Source: Marinomonas profundi
GTDB taxonomy: Bacteria > Pseudomonadota > Gammaproteobacteria > Pseudomonadales > Marinomonadaceae
Length of the DNA stretch: 64,000 nt
NCBI RefSeq assembly: GCF_020694005.1
Contig: NZ_CP073013.1
Span: 1,188,578-1,252,577 of the forward strand
Reading direction: 5' to 3'
The translations under genes were made by a program, and so were the position numbers. The notes beneath the pieces were generated by a model. The model made no database searches, was not told where the DNA came from, and worked only from the letters and a program-made list of their open reading frames with translations. How positions within the stretch are numbered: the stretch's first letter is position 1; the number at the start of each line of letters is the position of its first letter. Shown here piece by piece: positions 1 to 9,238 of the stretch.

Positions 1-145
1 GGTGATTAAACAAGACGGCAAAATCGTAATCACTGTGTGAGTGCGCCTCTCCTTTGCTTCTGGAGCCATAGAGCCAAAGCGCGGCGATGTCACTGTTGCT
101 GGCCGCGAGTTTTTTGACGGTGTCTATCACTTCTATTGGTTGCAA
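1..145 (-). CDS. MNT-type minimal nucleotidyltransferase, 5' part only (runs off window)
   Basis: Reading the minus strand from a TTG at 145 gives about 48 codons that run off the left edge. They contain the nucleotidyltransferase motif GSRSKGEAHSHSDYDFAVLF, that is the G-S-x(n)-D-x-D active-site signature of polymerase-beta-like enzymes. Proteins this small that begin about 20 residues before the motif are usually MntA-type antitoxins, which modify a HEPN ribonuclease toxin encoded beside them. The TTG is chosen because AAGG lies about 9 nt upstream and no ATG or GTG precedes the motif in frame; an in-frame stop lies further upstream at about 205. The rest of the gene and any HEPN partner lie outside the window, so the toxin-antitoxin role is an inference. 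Confidence 0.7.
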   Translation of the reverse strand, partial: MQPIEVIDTVKKLAASNSDIAALWLYGSRSKGEAHSHSDYDFAVLFNH

Positions 146-243
146 GGAAACGACCTTTTTCGTTTGAGTATTTGTCGTTGAAATATACGGCTTATTTTGA
201 AGGTGTCAATGTTGAACCGCCATTTGGGGATGACGTTGGTTGC

Positions 244-546
244 GTAGGCCGGATGAGGAAGGCACGACCGTTATCCGGCGTTGGATGGTTTGGTATTGAG
301 TAATGTTGGTGGTGGTTTCGTGACGTTTTTTCGTAGGCCGGATGAGCCGAGGCACGAGGCGTTATCCGGCGTTGAAGGATGAGGAAGGCACGACCGTTAT
401 CCGGCGTTGGATAAATTTCGTGGTTTCGTGACGTTTTTTCGTAGGCCGGATGAGCCGAGGCACGAGGCGTTATCCGGCGTTGGGTGTTGTTGAACGCCGC
501 TTTTTTTCAAGTAAGCATCTTCGTTCCTCGATTCATCCGGCCTACG
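244..546. repeat. REP/BIME-like palindromic repeat cluster
   Basis: Four direct units of about 38 bp lie at 244-280, 333-370, 376-410 (partial) and 441-480, each of the form GTAGGCCGGATGA...GTTATCCGGCG. One inverted half unit lies at 520-546. The outer bases pair (GCCGGAT with ATCCGGC), so each unit folds into a hairpin. The segments 314-371 and 422-481 are almost identical direct repeats of about 58 bp. The pattern is that of enterobacterial REP sequences. The cluster fills the gap between the nucleotidyltransferase gene and yjbH; no gene is seen in it. Confidence 0.85.
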
Positions 547-571
547 GGGTGGTTAGTATCATGTCTATAGG

Positions 572-2785
572 CTATTTATTCTGGGCTGGGCGTTGGTACC
601 AAGGTGATACCATGTCGGTTATGCCATATAAATTGTTGCGCTTGCTTAGCATTTGCCCTCCGTCGCGGGTGATGGGTTGCCAGTTTAGGTAGCCTCGGCT
701 GTTGGTGGGTTTAAGTGAGACGGTGTCGAATGGGATAGACAAATAAAACCCTTTGGTGAAGCTGCCTTCGCCGAATTCTTCTGCGGACATGTTGGTTCGG
801 CTGGCGTACGCGCCGATGATCATACCGCTGTCATATTGCTTGGAAAAGTCCAAGCGCGCTCCCACGTCGGCCGCTAGAAATTTACCCATGTCTAAGCGGA
901 ACATGGTGTCTTCTAAAAACGACCATTCTGGTTGGTAATAAAGCGATAAATGCCCTGTGGTGCCTTTGGCGAGTACTTTTGCGTCACTGCCATAGCCACT
1001 TTCCTCAGAAAAAACGCCAAATACTGAGTTGGGATCACGCTGTGAGATGGCGTTGATGTCCGCACCAATTGCCCAATTTGAGTTAGGCTGACGATACAAG
1101 ACTTCCGTACCGACCCCAGCAAACATGGTTTCTAAATAACCGCCGTAGACTTGCTGATACCAATTGCTTCCGTAGTGATCAAACCAGGTCAGTTGCAGGT
1201 TATTCAAATTGGCGTCGTTGTCACGTACATAAGCCCGCACTAGGGTACGAACACGGTAATTAGATGTGCCGTCCGAAGGAGTGTCAAAATTAAGCTTATC
1301 GTAGTTATCTAATAGATTAATCGACACAGAGCTGGATAATTCCAGATTTCGGCTAAGCCAATAAGACGCACCCCCTTTCATGGTGATACTGTATATATAA
1401 AAGCTTTCTGGGCCGCCGAAGGATTGGCTTAAATTTGGACTAAAACCGTAATTAAAGCGTTCAACGTTTTCGTACAAAGGATCATCATTAATGTCTTCTG
1501 GTGGTAGCTCAATAATGGCGTCTTTAATCGATGGATTGAAATAATCTACAGCCGCGATTTTACGATAAGCACGCGCCGACACCTTGGTCGATTTCACGGG
1601 AATATTGTTCGACTCTTCAATGATTTTGTAAGCGCTCACGTTCGTTGGCAAGTGATTTGCCATCACGGCTGCCGCTCTTTCGGTGGCGACATCACGATCA
1701 CGGTATTTTGTTTGTTGCGTGACAAAGGTCACCGCATCGTTTTGTTGGTACACCTTGCTGGTTTTGTAGCCTGCGATGTCTTCTAATTCACGGTCCAGAG
1801 CTGGCCAATCCACGTCATTCAAGGTGGCAGCTTGATCAGTGCCCATCGCGGGTAGCTCGTTGTCTATCCATGGGCTTTTCAAGGTATTAAGATTGGTTGA
1901 TAGCACAAAGCCCAGCGCCACAGTCGTGCCGCGCTCATAACTTAAACGCAGATCAAAGCCATCACTTACCTCATAAACCGCACCAAAATTCCAAGGTGTT
2001 TTGGGTGCCATGTCCACACCACCACGAGTAACTGGATAATCTTGGCTGTAGTTGTTGCCATCATATTCCAGTTTTAAACGCAAAGGCTCGTAAGGTGTCT
2101 GATATTCCACACCCGCGAACAAGGACGCTGGGCCTGTAAACCAGCGGTCGTAGTCGATAGAGCCGCCGTTATCTGCGAATCCCGAAATACGTTCACAGAA
2201 GCGGTCAGCCGCATTACACAGTAGGTTACTCACGTTGCCCCGTGTACCAAAATAGCCCCAGCCTAGTCCTAGTGTGACGTCAAATTCACCATAGTGATCG
2301 GTCGAAAAGCGTTTTGTCGCCGCAAGAAATTCGCCATCAAACAGCCCAGTGCCACCAAGATCACGCAAACCGACGGACACTTCTGGCCGCCATTGGTTTT
2401 CTCTCAATAGTCTTAATTTAGCGTCAATGCCTTTGTCAGCGTACTTGGTGTCACCACTAAGGTCTTCGCTGGCACTGTAAAGTACATCATCAACTTGAGT
2501 ATAACGCAGCGTGGTTTCTAACCAAGGCATCAGCTGCAAAGACACAGTGTAAAAGGTGTATTCACTGTTGTCATTATAACCAAAACTGAAGGCGCCTTCT
2601 TCGGCCATGCGGCCAGAGGGCATTTGCATTAAGCCAACGCCACCAAGGTCCATTTGTGAAGGTTTAAGTCGTGGCCCTTGAAAAGGTAGGGAAAAATAAG
2701 CATCGTCTTCTGCGTACAAGGCGCCGCTCAGTAACAAGCTGCAACCGACAACAAGGTGTGTCAGGGGGAAACATTTAAATGACAT
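572..2785 (-). CDS. yjbH: YjbH-family exopolysaccharide outer-membrane protein
   Basis: A 737-residue protein with an N-terminal signal peptide (cleavage likely after GALYA near residue 25). The body is rich in alternating aromatic/polar strands (LSYERG, WFDHYGSNWYQQ, LSLYYQPEW) typical of an outer-membrane beta-barrel. Length and content fit the YjbH/GfcD family, which with YjbE, F and G is needed for exopolysaccharide production and secretion in E. coli. It is the last gene of a yjbEFGH-ordered operon; its ATG shares one base with the TAA of yjbG (TAATG), so the two are probably translationally coupled. Its exact mechanism is not known for the family. Confidence 0.85.
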   Translation of the reverse strand: MSFKCFPLTHLVVGCSLLLSGALYAEDDAYFSLPFQGPRLKPSQMDLGGVGLMQMPSGRMAEEGAFSFGYNDNSEYTFYTVSLQLMPWLETTLRYTQVDDVLYSASEDLSGDTKYADKGIDAKLRLLRENQWRPEVSVGLRDLGGTGLFDGEFLAATKRFSTDHYGEFDVTLGLGWGYFGTRGNVSNLLCNAADRFCERISGFADNGGSIDYDRWFTGPASLFAGVEYQTPYEPLRLKLEYDGNNYSQDYPVTRGGVDMAPKTPWNFGAVYEVSDGFDLRLSYERGTTVALGFVLSTNLNTLKSPWIDNELPAMGTDQAATLNDVDWPALDRELEDIAGYKTSKVYQQNDAVTFVTQQTKYRDRDVATERAAAVMANHLPTNVSAYKIIEESNNIPVKSTKVSARAYRKIAAVDYFNPSIKDAIIELPPEDINDDPLYENVERFNYGFSPNLSQSFGGPESFYIYSITMKGGASYWLSRNLELSSSVSINLLDNYDKLNFDTPSDGTSNYRVRTLVRAYVRDNDANLNNLQLTWFDHYGSNWYQQVYGGYLETMFAGVGTEVLYRQPNSNWAIGADINAISQRDPNSVFGVFSEESGYGSDAKVLAKGTTGHLSLYYQPEWSFLEDTMFRLDMGKFLAADVGARLDFSKQYDSGMIIGAYASRTNMSAEEFGEGSFTKGFYLSIPFDTVSLKPTNSRGYLNWQPITRDGGQMLSKRNNLYGITDMVSPWYQRPAQNK

Positions 2786-3540
2786 TATAGCTCCAAACGA
2801 AAAGCAAGCAGGTGGGCGATATTGGCATTCAAATCGCGGTATTCATCGGGCAGGTTTGGCAGTCCAATAAACACCATGGCGCCGGGACTGAGAAAATATA
2901 AGGTGTTTTTCCACTGTAAATCGCGGGCTTGATACACCGTACGGTCGGCTTGAATAACCCAAGCAGAATCGTAGGGCTGGCCCTCTTTCGTCACATAAGG
3001 CAATTTAGCTAAATAGTCGCGTAGGTCTGCGTTATTGTTCAGCGGCATTTTGAGGCCTTGCTCCAGCGCAGGGTCAAATACGGTAATGTGCATTGGACGC
3101 TTCGGCAGCGACAGCCAATATTCACCCTTTATCATAGGGTCGAGCTTGGTCCGTATGCGGACTTTGATGGGGTCGAAGACCATGTCTTCATGGTAAACCA
3201 AACGTAAAGCGTTTAGTTGCTTAGCAAGGTGCGTTGCCGCGGGAGTCTTGAGCTGTGCCAGTTGGCGTAAAACAGCCTGTTTTTTCGCCTCTACAACGGC
3301 CTGTTTATTAGGGTTGATCAGTGCACTGCCGAGTGGATAAACCTCATAACTTAACTGTGCATAAGCATCGCTCAGCAATTGTGAAAAGCGCACTTCTTGC
3401 GGATAAGACAAGCTAACTTGGCTTTGCAGCAGCGTGACGTTGGCGTTATCAGCCAGAGCGCTGTGCGAAAAAGCCGCGAGAAACAGCCAACCGCTGAGTA
3501 ATAGGCCTTGTAATCGAGGTGTCGTTGAAAACAGCATCAT
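2785..3540 (-). CDS. yjbG: YjbG/GfcC-family periplasmic capsule protein
   Basis: A 251-residue protein with a signal peptide (hydrophobic stretch residues 10-30, cleavage near SHSALA). It matches the GfcC/YjbG group in length and in its position between YjbF and YjbH. In E. coli group 4 capsule loci GfcC is a periplasmic soluble protein with SLBB-like folds; here the same role in the periplasm is inferred. The start overlaps the end of yjbF by 4 nt (ATGA) and the end touches the yjbH start, so yjbF-G-H form one tightly coupled unit. Confidence 0.8.
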   Translation of the reverse strand: MMLFSTTPRLQGLLLSGWLFLAAFSHSALADNANVTLLQSQVSLSYPQEVRFSQLLSDAYAQLSYEVYPLGSALINPNKQAVVEAKKQAVLRQLAQLKTPAATHLAKQLNALRLVYHEDMVFDPIKVRIRTKLDPMIKGEYWLSLPKRPMHITVFDPALEQGLKMPLNNNADLRDYLAKLPYVTKEGQPYDSAWVIQADRTVYQARDLQWKNTLYFLSPGAMVFIGLPNLPDEYRDLNANIAHLLAFRLEL

Positions 3541-4400
3541 AACGGCGACCCCTTGCCTGTATTGGCGGGCGTTTTTGTTTCTGCGGTCTTTGTTTCTGGG
3601 GGGAGTGTTTCTACGGCCCCTTTTTCTATGGTCTTTGCTTCTATAGTAGAAGTAAGCGGTTCAATAAAAGGCTTCACCATCAGCATTTCCACTTTGTCCA
3701 TATTGGGTCCCAGATACTGAATGCTCTTTACCACAAAAGGCTTAACTGTTTCCGTGGCGGGGGTAAGCCAGAAGAGGTTAGTAAATTGTGCGTCTAGGTC
3801 GTCAAAGGTTACCGTTTCACTGATCTGTTCTGCGTCTTGACGCCATAGATCCGTCGTCACTGTGTCCATGCCAAGAGAGCGTGATGCCACTTGGGCGGTA
3901 AAACCATAGCGGTAACCGGGTGACCAATCGTATCGGGCGATCCATGATGTTGTGCTGCCGAGTTTGGGAAGCCCGCTGACAAAGGTATTCGCGGAGGCGC
4001 CATTACTAACGTGATTAGTAATAGCGTTATGAGTAATAGCGGCATTAGTAGAAGCCAGCGCCTCTAAATTATCGGTTATAAAGCCCACCGTATGAATAAT
4101 ACGGCCGTTTTCGGTGACAATGCTGCCAATGTCCTTAGTTAACCAGGTGAGCCGGTACGCCTGTGTGGCCGGGTTGTAATCTGCAAAGGTGAGAATCAAC
4201 AGTAAAGGGCGAGTATTGTTGACAGTCACTAAAACACTAGCATAAGGCAGAGAAGCAATGTAGTCAGGCGTAATGGCTTGGTTTAAGCCTATGACCGCTT
4301 TAGCTGAGTCTATTGAGCTTTTGAAATTAGACGAACAGCCCGTTAAAGCCAATAAAAAAATAAAAAAAGGGGAATAGAGATAATAGCGAAAAGAACGCAT
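3537..4400 (-). CDS. yjbF: YjbF/GfcB-family lipoprotein
   Basis: A 287-residue protein with a lipoprotein signal: a hydrophobic run then LALTGC, giving a lipidated Cys at about residue 22. The family (GfcB/YjbF) is an outer-membrane lipoprotein of exopolysaccharide/group 4 capsule operons. The last 35 residues are a Thr/Glu/Lys/Pro-rich tail built from short imperfect repeats (EAKTIEK, ETKTAETKT), probably disordered. It follows yjbE after a terminator hairpin and overlaps yjbG by 4 nt. Confidence 0.8.
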   Translation of the reverse strand: MRSFRYYLYSPFFIFLLALTGCSSNFKSSIDSAKAVIGLNQAITPDYIASLPYASVLVTVNNTRPLLLILTFADYNPATQAYRLTWLTKDIGSIVTENGRIIHTVGFITDNLEALASTNAAITHNAITNHVSNGASANTFVSGLPKLGSTTSWIARYDWSPGYRYGFTAQVASRSLGMDTVTTDLWRQDAEQISETVTFDDLDAQFTNLFWLTPATETVKPFVVKSIQYLGPNMDKVEMLMVKPFIEPLTSTIEAKTIEKGAVETLPPETKTAETKTPANTGKGSPL

Positions 4401-4421
4401 GAAACAGCCAATACGAATAAG

Positions 4422-4459
4422 GAAAAAGAAAAGCCACCTAATGGGACATTAGGTGGCTT
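4422..4459 (-). terminator. intrinsic terminator between yjbE and yjbF
   Basis: On the minus strand a 12-bp perfect stem (AAGCCACCTAAT with ATTAGGTGGCTT, loop of 5 nt) is followed at once by a U-rich tract (TTTCTTTTTC). It lies 8 nt after the yjbE stop and 22 nt before the yjbF start, so it should end most yjbE transcripts and let some read through into yjbFGH. Confidence 0.85.
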
Positions 4460-4466
4460 GAGGGCA

Positions 4467-4793
4467 TTAATTAGTGTTCGTAGTGCTCGTCACGCTAGGA
4501 GTAGGCGTGCTATCAGTGCTTACGGCAACCGCTGCACTCACAGCTACCGCTGCTGCGGCCGCTGCTGCGGCAGCTAAGCCACCCACCGCTGCAGATGTAG
4601 CCGCAGCCGCACCAGCAGCAGCGGCACCAGCACCAGCTGCACCTGCACCCGCTGCGCCTGCACCAGCTCCTGCGCCCACACCAGCACCTGCTGCACCAGA
4701 ACCTGCGCCTGCGCCTGCTGCACCAGCTGCTTCACCATATGCTTGGCTAGCTAGGCCAAGTGCTACGATTGTAGCCAAAGTAGTAAGTTTCAT
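4467..4793 (-). CDS. yjbE: YjbE/GfcA-like Ala/Gly-rich secreted protein
   Basis: A 108-residue protein: signal peptide of about 20 residues (ends ASQAYG), then a run of about 65 residues made almost only of Ala and Gly, then a Ser/Thr-rich end ([13 protein letters not shown]). E. coli YjbE and GfcA share this layout (small, low-complexity, Thr-rich tail) and the first place in the operon. The RBS TAAGGA lies 6 nt before the ATG. The opposite strand carries an equally long open frame because the GC-rich repeats avoid stops; the signal peptide and operon position support the minus-strand reading. Confidence 0.75.
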   Translation of the reverse strand: MKLTTLATIVALGLASQAYGEAAGAAGAGAGSGAAGAGVGAGAGAGAAGAGAAGAGAAAAGAAAATSAAVGGLAAAAAAAAAVAVSAAVAVSTDSTPTPSVTSTTNTN

Positions 4794-5122
4794 AATATTT
4801 CCTTAAGTATTTAAACATCGATGTTTGAAGAAAACTCTTCACTAGCGATTTTAGAGCAAGAATTGTGACAATGTAAGCTTAACAGCAGCGTTTTTTGTTA
4901 ATTTTTTAGTCAATTTTTGCCATTAGAGCACAAAAAAATCATAAGAATCTGACCCTCAGGTGTTGCAACATGGACACTCCGCCATTCATAAGTGTTCAAA
5001 AAAGCGTCTTATTTTGTGAAAACATTAAGTAAAAGCGGCTTTATTTCTGTGGCTTTTTGTTAGATCATGGGCCGCATATTGCAAGTAACACAATGAATAA
5101 CGTAAAGGAATGTGAGCCATTA
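4794..5122. promoter_or_regulatory. divergent promoter region of yjbE operon and wzi-like gene
   Basis: An AT-rich 330-bp spacer between the two divergent polysaccharide units. A perfect 14-bp palindrome AAACATCGATGTTT lies at 4813-4826, in the expected 5' leader of yjbE just upstream of its ribosome-binding site; it could be an operator or an mRNA hairpin. I did not recognise a known regulator's site. No gene is seen. Confidence 0.45.
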
Positions 5123-6454
5123 ATGCCCCTGCTTAACTCAAATAGTTCGACGCTACGCCGTCTTGCTGGCAACAAGGCTCAGACACCCATTCGCAAAACG
5201 CTATTGGCGATTGCTATTGGTTGTGTGCCCATTGTTGGCTCAGCCTCGCCTTGGTTAGAAGCCAACGACGCATTTTTACGTTCGTCTTTGCTTTTGCTGT
5301 CGGATTCTGGACAGCTCGCCTCCCCCGTAAACCATTACCCCATGCGCTGGTCTTTGTTCGCCGACGATTTGAACAATACAAGCCAACGCGACGACGTATC
5401 CATCGCCAATCGAGAGCTGTCATACGCGCTTAATAGCGCAAGGCTAAACCGAGGCAATCGACTTTTTAAACTATTAAGTGGTTCCAATGCGGCGCCTTCA
5501 TCGGGCTTTGGTCAATTTAACGAAGACCAAAAAGGCGTGTATTCCAGCTTTGAACAGCTGAACAACAGCTACGCTTTTCGTTTATCTGCAGGCTACAGCG
5601 AATACCAAGATGACACCAAAATCAACTGGGACGACAGCTACCTCGCTTTAAACTCGGGCGCTTGGCTCTGGTCGATTGGTAATCTAGACCGCTGGTGGGG
5701 CCAAGGTTGGCAACATAATTTGATTTTAGGTTCATACGCCAAAGCCGCGCCAGACATGAGCATAAGTTACCTTGGACAGAATAAAACACTCGGTGTATGG
5801 AGTGCAGAAAGCCTACTGTCCAAGCCAAAAGAGTCCGATGTCGACTACCACAGCGCAACACGATTGGTCGCCAAACCGCTTAAATACTTCGAATACGGCC
5901 TCACTTACCAAACTTGGTTTGCGGATTCCACCTCAAATCAGTCGTCAAGCCGCGACGAGCAGCTTGCTCTTGACGCCAAACTCACCTTGCCTTCGATCGA
6001 ACATTTTTATCACAGCGTTTACGCCGAAGCGGCTTCTACCGCAAAGACCACAGAACTCGGCGCGTGGATGCTCGGTTGGACGGGGGCATTTCCATGGGGC
6101 GAAAACACCGTTCGCATCGTACTGGAAACACAAGACTCAAGCAGCGCGCACGATGACACCTCTTGGTCGGTGGGAAGCTACCCATCCACCACAGACAAGG
6201 TAGCCAACACCACGTATACGCTCGACGACAGCGCCTCGGTGGCCGTGTATTTACAGCTAAAAAACGATCATACGCTGGGCGTGAGTCATCAGCGCTCTAC
6301 TCTTGATGATGAAAAAATAAGCCTTAGCCAGCTCACCTATCGGTTGCCAGCCTTAGCGGGCATGGTGCATCTAGGGGCGAGTTACGAACAACACAAAGGC
6401 GCAAGCAATGACAACCAAGCCACTCTATGGTCTGGTTATGAATTCCGCTTTTAG
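5123..6454 (+). CDS. Wzi-like capsule assembly outer-membrane protein
   Basis: From ATG 5123 the product has 443 residues. A signal peptide (KTLLAIAIGCVPIVGSAS, about residues 24-41) is followed by a beta-rich body with repeated Trp/Tyr/Gly segments (WSIGNLDRWWGQGWQHN, near the middle) and a C-terminal aromatic end (WSGYEFRF) typical of outer-membrane barrels. Size and features fit the Wzi family, which binds capsule at the cell surface. The frame stays open upstream to a TTG at 5057 and an ATG at 5093; 5123 is preferred because AAAGGA precedes it and the signal peptide is then nearer the N-terminus. The gene diverges from yjbE and is followed 53 bp later by the SLBB export gene. Confidence 0.7.
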   Translation: MPLLNSNSSTLRRLAGNKAQTPIRKTLLAIAIGCVPIVGSASPWLEANDAFLRSSLLLLSDSGQLASPVNHYPMRWSLFADDLNNTSQRDDVSIANRELSYALNSARLNRGNRLFKLLSGSNAAPSSGFGQFNEDQKGVYSSFEQLNNSYAFRLSAGYSEYQDDTKINWDDSYLALNSGAWLWSIGNLDRWWGQGWQHNLILGSYAKAAPDMSISYLGQNKTLGVWSAESLLSKPKESDVDYHSATRLVAKPLKYFEYGLTYQTWFADSTSNQSSSRDEQLALDAKLTLPSIEHFYHSVYAEAASTAKTTELGAWMLGWTGAFPWGENTVRIVLETQDSSSAHDDTSWSVGSYPSTTDKVANTTYTLDDSASVAVYLQLKNDHTLGVSHQRSTLDDEKISLSQLTYRLPALAGMVHLGASYEQHKGASNDNQATLWSGYEFRF

Positions 6455-6507
6455 ACGACTTTTTTCATTATAACGATTTTCCATTTAACAAACATAGACC
6501 ACATACC

Positions 6508-9120
6508 ATGCGACTAGATAAACGACTAATAGCGACATTGATGATGATACTGGCGGGGAATGCCGTGGCGTTTACCCCGAGCGCGGCGCAAATTAACCAG
6601 CTCAAAAATTTGCCCAAAGCCCAGCAAGAGGCATTGGCTCGCCAATATGGTGTGGATCTGGATTCCATGATGGGCGGCGGTACGTCAGCCAGCCCAGTAC
6701 AACAGGCCCCTGTACTAGCGCCTATCAGTAACTCAGCACCCCAACCTCAGACCGATAACAACACCGCGAAAGAGAATAGCACCACGAAAACGCCGCTGTT
6801 TGGCTACGATGTTCTTAACGGTGGTGACATGGGCTTCACCGTGGTAGACGATTTACCCGTACCACTGGACTATCAAGTGGGGCCAGGGGATGTCATTAAT
6901 CTACAAATGTTTGGTAAAAGCAGCCAAAATGCGTCTTTAACAATCGACCGTGACGGCACGATTAACCTACCAGAATTAGGCCCACTTGCGGTATCAGGCC
7001 AAAACTTTGAGCAATTAAGACAGCAGATAATCAATGTTATAAAACAAAAAGTGATCGGCGTGGATGTGTCGGTCACCATGGGTGCCATGCGCACCATGCA
7101 AGTGTATATCGTTGGTGAAGCTACCCAGCCAGGTGCTTACAATGTCAATGGCCTAACCACCATTACCCAAGCACTCCTCGCCAGCGGCGGCGTCAAACAG
7201 AGCGGCAGTCTTCGCCATATTCAACTAAAGCGCAAAGGCAAGGTCGTCACCGAGTTTGACCTTTATGATCTATTGATCAACGGCGATACGTCCAAAGATG
7301 TGCGTCTTTCTTCTGGAGACACGCTGTTTATCCCGATGCGCAACAATCGCATCACGATTGAAGGGCAAGTCGCTCGCCCCGCAACTTATGAACTTAAAGA
7401 CGATGCCAGTTTAAATACGCTACTTGCCACCGCAGGCGGCGCAAAACCTCAAGCATTTCTCTCAAAAGTGAACGTACGTCGTACCAACGCCAAGGGTGTA
7501 CAACAAATCACCCTAGATTTATCAACCGCAGCGGGTCGACGCTTTACGTTAGAAGACGGTGATGAAATTCGTTTGGATTCCGTCGCCAGCTCACTCAAAA
7601 ATGCCATCGCCGTACGGGGTGAAGTGGCTCGTCAAGGAGCATTAAGCTTTACTCCTGGAATGCGAGTTCGCGATGCCATAGGCTCGATTGATAACGGCTT
7701 AAAACAAAGCGCCGATGTAAACTACGCCCTGCTAGTGCGCGAGATCAATCAAAATCAGCACATAGAAGTTTACCAATTTAGCCTCTTAGAAGCGCTCACC
7801 AACCCAACCTCATTAGACAACCTAGTACTGCAAGAAAAAGACCAAATCTTCGTATTTGATAATGGCTTGGCACAAGGCTACTGGTTTGGCTCTTACGCCA
7901 ACAGCAAAGCCAAAGGCGAGCAAGGGGGCACGTCTAAAGAACGCGAAGTCCTAGACGCTCAAACAGGCGCCATCGTGGTGCAAGCAGAAGCCACCGAACT
8001 AGATGTCGCAGGCATTAACCAAGTATCAAACGCGGCAGAATTGCGCAAAGCCAGCCGAGAAAGCCTATTAGAACCGATTTTAGATCGACTCAAAGAACAA
8101 GCCAGCTTCAGTCGCCCAGCGCAACTGATCGAAATCTCTGGTGCGGTGAAATTCCCAGGCACTTATCCGCTGGTCAAAAACGTCAAGGTCTCTTCCCTCT
8201 TGGCCGCCGCTGGCGGATTGGCTGAAAACGCCTATCTCAACTCAGCCGAACTGTCACGTCGTGTCGCAACAAGTGGAGACCCAGCACTCGACAGAGTCAA
8301 CTTCTCACTGAACGATGCCATAAGCGGCAAATACCCAATTCAACTCGGGCCGATGGATCACCTGATTATAAAAACCCAACCCGGTTGGCAAGAAGGCATG
8401 ATCGTCGAACTGCAAGGGGAATTTATTTTCCCTGGCCGCTACACCTTCCAGCGTGGCGAAACCCTTAAAGACGTCATAGAACGAGCAGGCGGCTTCACTG
8501 AATTTGCTTACCCTGACGGTGCCGTATTAAGCCGCGAGCGCTTAAAACGCCAAGAAGCAGAACGACTCAAATACATTAATGCCCAGCTAAAACAAGAAAT
8601 TAGCAACATGTCACTGCGCCGCCAAGGCTCAACCTCTTCGACCGACCCTGCGCAAGCCATTGCCATTGTTGATCAGCTCGACCAAGCCGAACCCGTTGGC
8701 CGTTTAGTCATTGATCTAAACCGCGCCATGGCAGGCAACCAACAAGCAAATTTAATGCTCGAAAAAGGCGACAAACTCTTTGTGCCAGCGCTTAACCCCG
8801 TTGTCAGCATTGTCGGAGAAGTGCAATTTACTTCTCACCACACCTTTGACCCAGCCCTCACAGTAGACGACTACATCCTCTCTGCCGGTGGCACCAAACG
8901 CCAAGCCGACACAGACCGAGTCTACATAGTGAAAGCCAACGGTTCCGTGGAAATGCCTAACAACTCCTTCTGGTTCAGTCGTCAATATGACCCTCTAGCG
9001 CCTGGCGACACCGTCATCGTACCGATCAATACCGACTACCTAGACGGGCTCAGCACGCTATCTACCGCCACACAAATACTGTATCAAATTGGCGTAGCAT
9101 GGAGCGCAATAAAAGACTAA
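6508..9120 (+). CDS. SLBB-domain polysaccharide export protein (Wza/GfcE-like)
   Basis: An 870-residue protein with a cleavable signal peptide (residues 1-22, AVAF). It has a Poly_export domain at about 118-200 (begins YQVGPGDVINLQMFG) and several SLBB repeats after it, recognisable by recurrent GEATQPGAY, GQVARPATYEL, GEVARQGAL, GAVKFPGTYPL, GEFIFPGRYTF and GEVQFTSHHTF. This is far longer than E. coli Wza (about 380 residues) and resembles the long multi-SLBB exporters of marine gammaproteobacteria. No lipobox Cys is seen, so it is not a typical Wza lipoprotein. It probably forms the periplasmic/outer-membrane export channel for the polymer handled by the neighbouring Wzi-, Wzz- and Yjb-type proteins. 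Confidence 0.85.
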   Translation: MRLDKRLIATLMMILAGNAVAFTPSAAQINQLKNLPKAQQEALARQYGVDLDSMMGGGTSASPVQQAPVLAPISNSAPQPQTDNNTAKENSTTKTPLFGYDVLNGGDMGFTVVDDLPVPLDYQVGPGDVINLQMFGKSSQNASLTIDRDGTINLPELGPLAVSGQNFEQLRQQIINVIKQKVIGVDVSVTMGAMRTMQVYIVGEATQPGAYNVNGLTTITQALLASGGVKQSGSLRHIQLKRKGKVVTEFDLYDLLINGDTSKDVRLSSGDTLFIPMRNNRITIEGQVARPATYELKDDASLNTLLATAGGAKPQAFLSKVNVRRTNAKGVQQITLDLSTAAGRRFTLEDGDEIRLDSVASSLKNAIAVRGEVARQGALSFTPGMRVRDAIGSIDNGLKQSADVNYALLVREINQNQHIEVYQFSLLEALTNPTSLDNLVLQEKDQIFVFDNGLAQGYWFGSYANSKAKGEQGGTSKEREVLDAQTGAIVVQAEATELDVAGINQVSNAAELRKASRESLLEPILDRLKEQASFSRPAQLIEISGAVKFPGTYPLVKNVKVSSLLAAAGGLAENAYLNSAELSRRVATSGDPALDRVNFSLNDAISGKYPIQLGPMDHLIIKTQPGWQEGMIVELQGEFIFPGRYTFQRGETLKDVIERAGGFTEFAYPDGAVLSRERLKRQEAERLKYINAQLKQEISNMSLRRQGSTSSTDPAQAIAIVDQLDQAEPVGRLVIDLNRAMAGNQQANLMLEKGDKLFVPALNPVVSIVGEVQFTSHHTFDPALTVDDYILSAGGTKRQADTDRVYIVKANGSVEMPNNSFWFSRQYDPLAPGDTVIVPINTDYLDGLSTLSTATQILYQIGVAWSAIKD

Positions 9121-9238
9121 ACCCAACAACAGCCAAAAAAGGGGTCAGAACCCATAAGCGCAGACAAAACGCCTTAAACGTTCTCCCCTTTTCGGCTAAC
9201 TTCTTTTTTATGACGTAACGCATAACACAAAGCGAAGA

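Noticed and set aside
4474..4806. Plus-strand Ala/Pro-rich ORF of 110 codons
   Set aside because: It is the antisense of the GC-rich yjbE repeats; it lacks an RBS and the minus-strand frame has a signal peptide and the right operon place.
9121..9238. GGGGTCAGAACCC hairpin after the SLBB gene as a terminator
   Set aside because: Short stem and no T run; only the GGGGTCAGA word is shared with the 77-bp element.
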